Assembly (NCBI GenBank): GCA_029781975.1
Contig: JAKOVQ010000013.1
Location: 17,791 to 81,790, forward strand
DNA from: Acidobacteriota bacterium
GTDB lineage: Bacteria; Acidobacteriota; Thermoanaerobaculia; UBA5066
Direction of reading: 5' to 3'
Length of the DNA stretch: 64,000 nt
Of this stretch, positions 57,134 to 64,000 are shown piece by piece. The notes under the pieces were generated by a model. It had not been told where the DNA came from. It was given only the letters and a program-made list of their open reading frames with translations, and did no database searches. Each line of letters opens with the position of its first letter. The stretch's first letter is position 1. Made by a program: the position numbers and the translations under genes.

Positions 57134-58102
57134 ATGCTCGTCCGGACCACGACCCGCCTCGTCGCCACCTGCGTCTTCCTCCTCCTCGTCGCGGGCGCCC
57201 TCGTGACGTCGACGCAGTCCGGGCTCGCCGTCCCCGACTGGCCGCTCTCGTACGGGAAGCTGATGCCCCCGATGGTGGGAGGGATCCTCTACGAGCACGG
57301 CCACCGCCTCATCGCCGCGGCTGTCTCGACGCTCGTCGGGGTCCAGATCCTGGTCCTCTGGCTGGGGAAGGTGCCCCGGCGGACCTTCCGCCTGGCCCTC
57401 CTCGCCTTCGGCGCCATCCTCTGCCAGGCGCTCCTCGGCGGCCTGACCGTCCTCTTCCTCCTGCCGCCGGCGGTCTCGTCCGCCCACGCCGGGCTCGCGC
57501 AGGTGGTCTTCGCCCTCGCCGCGACGATCGCCCTCCGGAGCTCCGCGGCGTGGGAGACGATCGAGGCGGCCGCCCCCGTCCCGGCCGCGCTGGCGGGCGA
57601 GACGGCCCGCGCGCACCGCCTCGTCCTGGCCGCGACGGCGTCGGCGTACGTCCAGATCCTCCTCGGGGCCGTCGTCCGGCACACCGGCGCGGGGCTCTCC
57701 ATCCCCGACTTCCCGACGACGTTCGGCAAGGTCCTCCCGTCGCTCGCGGACCTCGCGACGCCCGGGGTCCCGATCCAGCTGGCCCACCGCCTCGGGGCCG
57801 TGGTGGTCTCCGCCCTCGTGGTCCTCGCCGCGCGGTCGGTCTTCCGGCTCCGCGGCGCCCTTCCGTTCGTCGACCGCGCCGCCACGGTCTGGGTCGTCGT
57901 CCTCGGAGTCCAGGTGACGCTCGGCGCCTTCTCCGTCTGGAGCGGCAAGGCCGTCCCCGTCACCGCCGCCCACCTCGCGGGGGGCGCCCTCCTCTGGGCG
58001 ACGGGGGTCCTCCTCTCCGTCACGCTCGGACGCCTCCGCCGCGCGGTCGACGACGCCGGGCCCGTCCGCGCGGCAGCCCCCGCAGGGTCGCTTCCCGCAT
58101 GA
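57134..58102 (+). CDS. ctaA: Heme A synthase (COX15/CtaA)
   Basis: 322 residues with eight membrane helices, the family norm. It oxidises the C8 methyl of heme O to give heme A for aa3-type oxidases. The four heme-ligand histidine regions are present: YEHGHRLIAA, SSAHAGLAQ, LAHRLGAV and TAAHLAGG, each on a membrane helix. The N-terminal motif DWPLSYGKLMPP is characteristic. The extracytoplasmic cysteine pair of the Bacillus enzyme is absent. The stop overlaps the ctaB ATG. Confidence 0.93.
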   Translation: MLVRTTTRLVATCVFLLLVAGALVTSTQSGLAVPDWPLSYGKLMPPMVGGILYEHGHRLIAAAVSTLVGVQILVLWLGKVPRRTFRLALLAFGAILCQALLGGLTVLFLLPPAVSSAHAGLAQVVFALAATIALRSSAAWETIEAAAPVPAALAGETARAHRLVLAATASAYVQILLGAVVRHTGAGLSIPDFPTTFGKVLPSLADLATPGVPIQLAHRLGAVVVSALVVLAARSVFRLRGALPFVDRAATVWVVVLGVQVTLGAFSVWSGKAVPVTAAHLAGGALLWATGVLLSVTLGRLRRAVDDAGPVRAAAPAGSLPA

Positions 58103-58998
58103 GCCGCGACGCCGCCCGCTCGTTGCTCCCCCGGCACGCCGCCGACCTCCTCGAGCTGACGAAGCCACGGATCACGGTCTTCGTGGTCCTGACGGCCTTC
58201 ATGGGCTTCTCGGCCGGGACGCGCGGGACGCTCTCTTCGATCGACGTCGTCCTCCTCCTCCACACCCTCCTCGGGACGGCCCTCGTCGCGTCGGGGACCA
58301 GCGCCTTCAACCAGCTCGCCGAGATCGACCTCGACCGGCGGATGGCCCGGACCGCGGCACGGCCCCTCCCCTCCGGGCGCCTCCGGTTCGGGGAGGCCTT
58401 CGCCTTCGCCCTCCTCCTGAGCGTCGCCGGGGTCGCGGAGCTGGCCCGCTACACGAACGGGATCACCGCGATCCTCTCCGCCCTCACGCTGACGAGCTAC
58501 GTCTTCGTCTACACACCGATGAAGACCCGCTCCCCCCTCTCGACGCTCGTCGGCGCGATCCCGGGGGCCCTCCCCCCCCTGGGCGGCTACACGGCCGCCG
58601 CCGGTTCGATCGGCGCGCCGGGGCTGGCTCTCTTCGGGATCCTCTTCCTCTGGCAGCTCCCCCACTTCTTCGCCATCGGCTGGCGCCACCGGGCGGACTA
58701 CGGGCAGGCCGGGTTCCGGATCCTCCCGACCATCGACCCCTCCGGGAAAAGGACCGGCCGCCAGGCCCTCCTCTGGGGGCTCCTCCTCGTCCCCGTGAGC
58801 GTCCTGCCGACCGTCTTCGGGACGGCCGGGGCCTTCTACGCGGCGGGCGCGCTCCTCCTCTCGGGCGGCTTCGCCTGGTCCGCGTGGCTCTTCTTCCGGG
58901 AGACGACCGACCGGGCCGCGAAGAACCTCTTCCTCGCCTCGATCGGATGGCTCCCCGCGATCCTGGTCCTCCTCCTCGCCGACCGGGTCGCCGGCTGA
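58099..58998 (+). CDS. ctaB: Protoheme IX farnesyltransferase
   Basis: 299 residues, UbiA-type prenyltransferase with about nine membrane helices. It converts heme B to heme O. First Asp-rich motif NQLAEIDLDRRMARTAARPL (about 55-74), second HRADYGQAGFRILP, and the KPRITVFV entry are diagnostic for CyoE/CtaB. The ATG overlaps the ctaA stop, so the two heme A steps are co-translated. Confidence 0.95.
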   Translation: MSRDAARSLLPRHAADLLELTKPRITVFVVLTAFMGFSAGTRGTLSSIDVVLLLHTLLGTALVASGTSAFNQLAEIDLDRRMARTAARPLPSGRLRFGEAFAFALLLSVAGVAELARYTNGITAILSALTLTSYVFVYTPMKTRSPLSTLVGAIPGALPPLGGYTAAAGSIGAPGLALFGILFLWQLPHFFAIGWRHRADYGQAGFRILPTIDPSGKRTGRQALLWGLLLVPVSVLPTVFGTAGAFYAAGALLLSGGFAWSAWLFFRETTDRAAKNLFLASIGWLPAILVLLLADRVAG

Positions 58999-59000
58999 CG

Positions 59001-59963
59001 GTGGCGGACGCTCGCAGCGGCCCGGCCGTCGCGGTCCTCGGGCTGAGCCGCACCTACGGCGACCGCCTCGCCCTCGACTCGGTCTCCCTCGAGGTCCGGC
59101 CGGGCGAGGTCTTCGCCCTCCTCGGCCCGAACGGCGGCGGGAAGACGACCCTCTTCCGGATCCTCGCGACGTTCCTCCCCCCCTCCTCCGGGACCTTCCG
59201 GATCGACGGCCTGTCGCCGGCCGACGGCCTCGGCGCGATCCGGCGCCGCCTCGGCGTCGTCTTCCAGAGCCCTGGGCTCGACCGGAAGCTGACCGTTCGC
59301 GAGAACCTCCTCTTCCACGCCGAGATCTACTCGCTCCCGCGCCGCGAGGCGGCCCGGCGGGCCGGCGAGCTCCTCGAGCGGTTCGGCCTCGCCGACCGGG
59401 CGGCCGATCGCGTCGAGGCGCTCAGCGGCGGGCTGGCCCGGAGGGCCGAGATCGCCAAGGCGCTCCTCCACGGGCCCCGCGTCCTCCTGCTCGACGAGCC
59501 GGCCACGGGCCTCGACCCGCTCGCGCGCCGCACGCTCCGGTCGGCGCTCGCCGACGTGGCGCGCGCGGACGGCGCGACGGTCCTCCTGACGACGCACCTC
59601 TTCGAGGAGGCGGAGGCCGCGGACCGGATCGCCATCCTCGACCGCGGGCGGCTCGTCGCCGAGGGGTCTCCCGAGGCGCTCCGGCGCGAGGTCGGCGGGG
59701 ACGTCCTCGTCCTGACGACCGACGGGCCGGACGACGCCGCGCGCCTGGCGGCCGACCTCAGGGAGCGGTTCGGCCCCGGGGCGGGGACGGTCTCGACGCT
59801 GGAGGCCACCGTCCGCGTCGAGCGCCCCGGCGGCCACGAGCTGATCGCCCCGCTCGTCGCCGCCTTCCCCGGCCGCTTCCGGTCGGCGACGCTCGGAAGC
59901 CCTTCGCTCGAGGACGTCTTCGTCGACCGGACCGGCCACCGCTTCGACGAGGAGGCCGCGTGA
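59001..59963 (+). CDS. ABC-2 type transporter ATP-binding protein
   Basis: 320 residues. Walker A GPNGGGKTT (about 46), Q-loop VVFQSPGLDRKLT, signature LSGGLARRAEIA and Walker B VLLLDEPATGLDP are intact. The last 100 residues form the regulatory tail common to DrrA/CcmA-like subunits. GTG start at 59001, two bases after the ctaB stop. Overlaps the permease gene by GTGA. The position between heme A synthesis and DUF420 suggests an oxidase-assembly role, but the cargo is unknown. Confidence 0.92.
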   Translation: MADARSGPAVAVLGLSRTYGDRLALDSVSLEVRPGEVFALLGPNGGGKTTLFRILATFLPPSSGTFRIDGLSPADGLGAIRRRLGVVFQSPGLDRKLTVRENLLFHAEIYSLPRREAARRAGELLERFGLADRAADRVEALSGGLARRAEIAKALLHGPRVLLLDEPATGLDPLARRTLRSALADVARADGATVLLTTHLFEEAEAADRIAILDRGRLVAEGSPEALRREVGGDVLVLTTDGPDDAARLAADLRERFGPGAGTVSTLEATVRVERPGGHELIAPLVAAFPGRFRSATLGSPSLEDVFVDRTGHRFDEEAA

Positions 59964-60760
59964 GGGCCGCCTGGGCCCTCGCCCGGCGCGAGGTGATCCG
60001 CTTCGTCCGCCAGCCGAGCCGGATCGTCGGCGCGCTCCTCCCTCCCCTCCTCGCCTGGGTCCTCATCGGGGCGGGCTTCGCCGGGTCGTTCCGGATCTCC
60101 GGCGCCGCGCCGGGAGGCTCCTACTTCACCTACTTCTTCCCCGGGACGGTCGTCCTCGTGATCCTCTTCGCCTCGATCTTCGCGACGATCTCCGTCATCG
60201 AGGACCGGCGCGAGGGGTTCCTCCAGGGGGTCGTCGTCTCCCCCGCGCCGCCCCTCGCCGTGGCGGCGGGGAAGGTCCTGGGAGGCTCGATCCTCGCCCT
60301 CGTCCAGGGGGGCGCGCTCCTCCTCCTCGTCCCGGCGCTCGGCCTCGCCGTCCGAGGTCCCGAGCTCGCGCTCTCGATCGCGGTCCTCGTCCTCCTGTCG
60401 TTCGCGCTGACGGGGCTCGGCCTCGCGATCGCCTGGTCGCTCGAGTCGACGCAGGGGTTCCACGCGATCATGAACCTCTTCCTCTTCCCGATGTGGTTCC
60501 TCTCCGGCGCGTTCTTCCCCGCCTCGGGCGCCCCGGCGTGGCTCCGCGCCGCGATGGCGGTCAACCCGCTCACCTACGGCGTCGCCGCGCTCCGGAACGG
60601 CCTCTCGGCCGTCACGCACCCCGAGCTCCCCTCGCTCCCCCTCTCGCTCGCCATGACGGCGGCCTTCGCCGTCGCGATGGTCGGCCTCTCGGCCGCGGTG
60701 ATCGCGCGGAGCCCCGCCGGGCCGGAGGCGCGCGCTCTCGGCCGCGGGAAGTCGGGATGA
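59960..60760 (+). CDS. ABC-2 type transporter permease
   Basis: 266 residues with six membrane helices. ABC2 signatures: EVIRFVRQPSRIVGALLPP at the start, TVVLVILFASIFATISVIEDRREGFL, and the C-terminal FLFPMWFLSGAFFP with AMAVNPLTYGVAALR. GTG at 59960 overlaps the ATPase stop. Partner of the preceding ATPase. DUF420 follows 28 bases later. Confidence 0.92.
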   Translation: MRAAWALARREVIRFVRQPSRIVGALLPPLLAWVLIGAGFAGSFRISGAAPGGSYFTYFFPGTVVLVILFASIFATISVIEDRREGFLQGVVVSPAPPLAVAAGKVLGGSILALVQGGALLLLVPALGLAVRGPELALSIAVLVLLSFALTGLGLAIAWSLESTQGFHAIMNLFLFPMWFLSGAFFPASGAPAWLRAAMAVNPLTYGVAALRNGLSAVTHPELPSLPLSLAMTAAFAVAMVGLSAAVIARSPAGPEARALGRGKSG

Positions 60761-60788
60761 GGCGGCGGCCCGTCAACGGGGCACGGCC

Positions 60789-61214
60789 GTGACCCTCCGC
60801 GACCTCCCCACGCTCAACGCCGTCCTCAACTCGACGACGGCGATCCTCCTCGCCACCGGCTACGTCCTGATCCGGAGCGGACGCCGCGAGGCGCACCGGC
60901 GCGTCATGCTCGCCGCGCTCGTCACCTCCGCCCTCTTCCTCGCCTCGTACCTCGTCTACCACGCGGAGGTCGGAAGCGTCCGCTTCCAGGGGACGGGGGC
61001 GGTGCGGACCGCCTACCTCGGGATCCTCCTGACGCACACGGTCCTCGCGGCCGTCGTCGCGCCCCTGGCGATCGTCGTGGCGACGCTCGCGCTGCGCGGC
61101 CGCTTCGAGCGGCACAAGCGGATCGCCCGCTGGACGCTCCCCGTCTGGCTCTACGTCTCGGCGACGGGCGTCGCGGTCTACCTCCTCCTCTACCACGGCC
61201 CGGGCCGCGGCTGA
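60789..61214 (+). CDS. DUF420 membrane protein (CtaM-like)
   Basis: 141 residues with four membrane helices. DUF420 hallmarks: PTLNAVLNSTTAILLATGY, REAHRRVMLAAL, YHAEVGSVRFQGTG, LLTHTVLAAVVAPL, and RHKRIARWTLPVWLYVSATG. Members such as CtaM in Gram-positive bacteria are needed for cytochrome aa3 biogenesis, which fits the ctaA-ctaB context. GTG start at 60789. Last gene of the operon. The next gene is convergent. Confidence 0.9.
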   Translation: MTLRDLPTLNAVLNSTTAILLATGYVLIRSGRREAHRRVMLAALVTSALFLASYLVYHAEVGSVRFQGTGAVRTAYLGILLTHTVLAAVVAPLAIVVATLALRGRFERHKRIARWTLPVWLYVSATGVAVYLLLYHGPGRG

Positions 61215-61253
61215 GGCGGACCGCCGGACGCCGCGCGTCCGGGCCCGGCGGCG

Positions 61254-62681
61254 TCAGCCCTTCGGCGCCGCCCCTCGGCCCCAGCGGGCCAGGAGGTTCG
61301 TCATCGTCGCGAGGCCGACCGGCTTGCCGACGAAGTCGTCCAGCCCCTCCGCCCGGCAGCGCTCCCTTTCCGCCTCGGACGTCAGGGCGGTGACCGCGAC
61401 CAGCGGGAGACCCGCGCCCGCCGGAAGGGTCCGGATCCGCCGCGCCAGCTCGAAGCCGTCGATCTCCGGCAGCCTCAGGTCGAGGAGGACGAGGTCGATT
61501 CCGCCCCCTGCGACCGCCGCCAACGCCTCGCGCGCCGAGCGGGCCGTCGTCACGTCGGCTCCGCGCGAGCGGAGCATGTGCGCGAAGAGCTCGCGGTTGT
61601 CGTCGCTGTCGTCGACGACGAGGACCCGCGTCGGGCGGCCGGCGGAGCGGCCGGGAGCCGGGCGATCGCCCGGGACGCCGGCGCCGGGGCCCTCCCGGGC
61701 CGCCTCCAGCGCGGCCCGCGCCGCGTCGCGCTCGGCCGCCAGGCGCCGGCGGGAGGCGCCGGAAAGGACGAGCGCGGAGGCCCCGCCGCCCGGCTCGCCC
61801 GCTGCGACGAGGACGAGCGGGCGGGAGGACCCGTCGGGGAGCACCGCGTCGAAATCCTCCTCGAGCGCCCCGCGGCCGTCGCCGGCGGCGAGGCCGCGAA
61901 GCCTCTCGCGAAGGTGCGGCGGCAGGAAGTCCGCGGCCACGACGTCGCTCCCCTCCAGGGACTCGCGGCTCCGTCCCGTCAGGGCGGGGAGCCCCCTGGA
62001 GACTGCGGCCACCCGGCCGTCGGGCTCCACGGAGAAGAGGCCGGCAGGGGCGGAGTCGGCGAGCCGGGCCCGGCGGTCCTCGTCGGCCTCCCGCGTCCCG
62101 AGCTCCGCGTAGAGGAGCGTCGCGCCCGAGACGCCTCCACCGGAGGTCACGGGGAGGACGAAGGCCATCACCTCGACGGCCCCGCGCATCGGCAGCTCCA
62201 GCCGGCGGCGGCGCGCCGCGAGAGCGCGGCCCGTCCGGAGGACCTGCTCCACCTCGGCCCTTTCGTCCGCGGACCCCGAGCCTGCGGGAACGGCGTCCCG
62301 GAGCCGGGCGCCGACGGCCAGCTCGCGCCGGATCCCGAAGAGCCCCTCGGCGCCGCGGTTCCATTCGACGACCACGCCGCCGCGGTCGACCGTCACCGCG
62401 GCGACCGTCTCCGCGCGGGAGATGCCGGCGAGGAGGTCCGGGTCCCGGGAGGGGGCCTCGGGCTCCCGGCGCTCCTCGCGCGGGATCCGTTCCCCGCCGG
62501 GACCGGGGGGGCGGCGGCGGACGAGCGCGAGGACGCAGAGGACGAGGAGGGCGGCGAGGGCGCCCTGGAGCGGTCCGGAGCCCGCGAGCGCTCCGCCGGC
62601 CGCCGAGGAGACCGCGAGGGTGGCCGCCACGGCGCCGACGCCGACGAGCGCCGCTCGCCGGAGGAGCCGGGGATCCGACAT
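61254..62681 (-). CDS. Membrane PAS-PAS-receiver protein lacking a kinase domain
   Basis: 475 residues. Two N-terminal membrane helices (about 9-53), PAS 1 (about 90-190, VEWNRGAEGLFGIRREL), PAS 2 (about 205-315, SVEPDGRVAAVSRGLPALTG), a short helix, and a C-terminal receiver domain (about 350-470). The receiver has VVDDSDDNRELF, phospho-acceptor D in LVLLDLRLPE, T in VAVTALT and K in FVGKPVG. Hybrid kinases have HisKA-HATPase between PAS and receiver. Here only about 35 residues of Ala/Pro-rich linker intervene. It may receive phosphate from a kinase encoded elsewhere or be a degenerate hybrid kinase. Confidence 0.85.
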   Translation of the reverse strand: MSDPRLLRRAALVGVGAVAATLAVSSAAGGALAGSGPLQGALAALLVLCVLALVRRRPPGPGGERIPREERREPEAPSRDPDLLAGISRAETVAAVTVDRGGVVVEWNRGAEGLFGIRRELAVGARLRDAVPAGSGSADERAEVEQVLRTGRALAARRRRLELPMRGAVEVMAFVLPVTSGGGVSGATLLYAELGTREADEDRRARLADSAPAGLFSVEPDGRVAAVSRGLPALTGRSRESLEGSDVVAADFLPPHLRERLRGLAAGDGRGALEEDFDAVLPDGSSRPLVLVAAGEPGGGASALVLSGASRRRLAAERDAARAALEAAREGPGAGVPGDRPAPGRSAGRPTRVLVVDDSDDNRELFAHMLRSRGADVTTARSAREALAAVAGGGIDLVLLDLRLPEIDGFELARRIRTLPAGAGLPLVAVTALTSEAERERCRAEGLDDFVGKPVGLATMTNLLARWGRGAAPKG

Positions 62682-62691
62682 CCCGTCGAGT

Positions 62692-64000
62692 TTACGGCGC
62701 CGCCGTTCCGCGCGCCCCCGCGGCTTCCCGGACGATCGCGCCGAGCGTCTCGACCCCCTCCTCGAACCAGTCGGTCCTGAGCCGCTCGTTGACGCCGTGG
62801 ATCCCGGCCGCGTCGTAGTAGTTGAGGCGGAACGGCGTCAGCCCGTAGGTCCGGATCCCCATCGCGCGCAGGCGCCGGTTCTCGGAGAGGCCGAGGCCGA
62901 GGGCGGGGCCGACCCGCGCCCCCGGGTACCTCCTCTCCAGCGCCGACCGGATCACGTCGAAGAGACCCGACTGCGGCGAGGCGGCGTCGCCCGAGGCGGA
63001 GAGGAGCTCCGTGACGCGCACCTTCGGGTCCGAGATCGCCGACCGGATCCGCGCGAGGAAGGCCCGCGGGTCGGTCGACGGGAGGAGCCGCGCGTCGAGC
63101 TCCGCCCAGGCCGTCCGGGGCCTCGCGTTCACGACCGGGCTGTCGGTGCCGAGCCGCGTCACCTCGACGGAGTCGGTGACCGCGAGGCGCTGCCAGGGCG
63201 TGAGGCCGCCCAGCGCAGCGGCGGGGTCCCGAGCGAGGGCGGCGGGAAGGTCCGCGAGGAGCTCTCGCAGCGGGGAGGGGCGGAGGCGCGAGAGGGCCGC
63301 CATCTCGGCCGCGACGACCGGCTCCACCCGCGGCTCCTGGCGCAGGGCCGCGACGGCCGCGACTGCCCGGGCGATCCGCACCGCGGGCTCCGAGGCGTCC
63401 GCCGAGGCGCCGTGCCCTCCCGCCCCCGACGCCTCGAGGCGGAGCCAGATTGCCCCCTTCTGCTGCACCTCCACGCCGAACCAGCGCGCGCGGTCGACGA
63501 CGGTCTCGACGTCGCCTCCCTCGCCGATCGCCTCGCCGATCCCCGCGAGCCACGCCGGGCGGGCCTTCCGGACCGCCTCGACGCCGAGCGCCCCCCCCGT
63601 CTCCTCGTCGGCGGTGGCGAGGAAGACGAGGTCCCGGCGGGGAGGCCCCGCCGCCTTCACCGCGAGGAACGCCTCCAGCATCGCGATGCCGAGGCCCTTG
63701 CAGTCGACGGCGCCCCGGCCGACGAGGACGTTCCCCCGGACGATCTGCGCCGCGAAGGGGGGCGCCTCCCAGCCGGCCGGCTCGGCGGGGACGACGTCGA
63801 CGTGGTGGTGGAGGAGGAGCCCGGGCTCCCGCGTCGTGCCGCGGAGGCGGGCGTAGACGCTGGTCCTCCCCGGCGCCGGCTCGTAGAGCTCGACGGGCAC
63901 CCCGGCGCGCTCGAGGGCCTCCTTCAGGAAGAGGGCGCCGGCGCGCTCCCGCCCGGGCGGGTTGCTCGTGTCGATCCGGAGGTAGGCGCGGAGGAGGTTC
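62692..64000 (-). CDS. M20-family metallopeptidase (partial, N-terminus beyond window)
   Basis: At least 435 residues are visible. The start lies past the right edge, since LRAYLRIDTSNPPGRE, the usual M20 opening, is still in frame at 64000. Metal motifs: HHHVDVVPAE (H), GRGAVDCKGLG (bridging D), ATADEETGG (catalytic and metal E), GEGG, and the C-terminal GIHGVNER (H). The lid domain (about 215-330) has GAGGHGASADASEP. It is of the PM20D1/carboxypeptidase S type and probably cleaves peptides or N-acyl amino acids. Its stop lies 10 bases before the PAS-PAS-receiver start, so co-transcription is likely. Confidence 0.87.
   Translation of the reverse strand, partial: NLLRAYLRIDTSNPPGRERAGALFLKEALERAGVPVELYEPAPGRTSVYARLRGTTREPGLLLHHHVDVVPAEPAGWEAPPFAAQIVRGNVLVGRGAVDCKGLGIAMLEAFLAVKAAGPPRRDLVFLATADEETGGALGVEAVRKARPAWLAGIGEAIGEGGDVETVVDRARWFGVEVQQKGAIWLRLEASGAGGHGASADASEPAVRIARAVAAVAALRQEPRVEPVVAAEMAALSRLRPSPLRELLADLPAALARDPAAALGGLTPWQRLAVTDSVEVTRLGTDSPVVNARPRTAWAELDARLLPSTDPRAFLARIRSAISDPKVRVTELLSASGDAASPQSGLFDVIRSALERRYPGARVGPALGLGLSENRRLRAMGIRTYGLTPFRLNYYDAAGIHGVNERLRTDWFEEGVETLGAIVREAAGARGTAAP

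Noticed and set aside
1..64000. tRNA, rRNA, CRISPR, insertion sequence or prophage
   Set aside because: I looked for cloverleaf T-arms, regularly spaced repeats, transposase DDE/HUH motifs and integrases and saw none. A short GTTCG hairpin near 36980 resembles a T-arm, but the rest of a tRNA is missing.

Overview
The window is 64 kb of very GC-rich bacterial DNA (roughly 70% G+C, estimated by eye). It is densely packed: about 49 protein genes on both strands, many overlapping by 1-4 bases (ATGA or GTGA stop/start overlaps), and long antisense reading frames that are only shadows of GC-biased coding. I see no rRNA, tRNA, CRISPR array, insertion sequence, integrase or prophage gene. The gene mix is Gram-negative-like: polysaccharide ABC export, beta-barrel outer-membrane-type proteins, many SpoIIE-type phosphatases, TPR, PEGA and PKD secreted proteins, and heme A / cytochrome oxidase assembly. 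This would fit an Acidobacteriota-like (for example Thermoanaerobaculia) chromosome. That placement is inference from gene content, not a database result.

Layout. 1-1550 (-): partner-switching module (truncated GAF-type protein, STAS antagonist, anti-sigma-type ATPase, small membrane protein). 1777-7309 (-): sigma-54-type regulator with an altered GAFTGA loop, TPR protein, and a PDZ-multi-TM-GAF-SpoIIE phosphatase. 7403-9027 (+): tmk and a DNA polymerase III delta' gene. 9056-20855: surface glycan block, with a glycine-rich PEGA protein, a PIG-L deacetylase fused to three GT2 domains, further GT2 and GT4 glycosyltransferases, two GNAT/radical-SAM-type modification steps and a Wzt-like ATPase. 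21040-28502 (-): an 1811-residue PKD surface protein and a second secreted protein, each with its own promoter and intrinsic terminator. 28760-31287 (-): FG-GAP lipoprotein and the Wzm-like permease. 31348-33850 (+): XRE regulator, TPR protein and secreted protein operon. 33939-39533: short-zinc-finger DnaJ, glgC, Lrp regulator, small beta-barrel protein, ComF-like protein and proline dehydrogenase. 39667-48676 (+): beta-barrel protein, then a histidine kinase / NtrC regulator / M14 peptidase operon behind an excellent sigma-54 promoter. 48709-50361 (-): FHA-GAF-SpoIIE phosphatase. 50464-53368 (+): rpmE, prfA and a two-domain PPK2. 53417-56833 (-): small secreted protein, then an acyltransferase / M20 hydrolase / enolase-superfamily racemase operon. 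57134-61214 (+): ctaA, ctaB, ABC-2 transporter and DUF420, an oxidase assembly operon. 61254-64000 (-): PAS-PAS-REC protein and a truncated M20 peptidase.

The strongest observations are these. (1) A self-contained sigma-54 circuit: a near-consensus -24/-12 promoter at 41710-41725, an inverted repeat centred about 98 bp upstream of the predicted start, and a PDZ-like histidine kinase, NtrC-type regulator and secreted metallopeptidase coupled downstream. (2) Two signalling proteins that both place a PDZ-like domain between the first two membrane segments. (3) A 1358-residue PIG-L + GT2 x3 fusion in a glycan cluster whose Wzt and Wzm halves are separated by about 12 kb carrying giant surface proteins and a radical-SAM pair. 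(4) A racemase / M20 / GNAT operon matching the known D-to-L amino acid conversion logic via N-succinyl amino acids. (5) Several -10-like hexamers 6-8 bases from start codons, suggesting leaderless transcripts.
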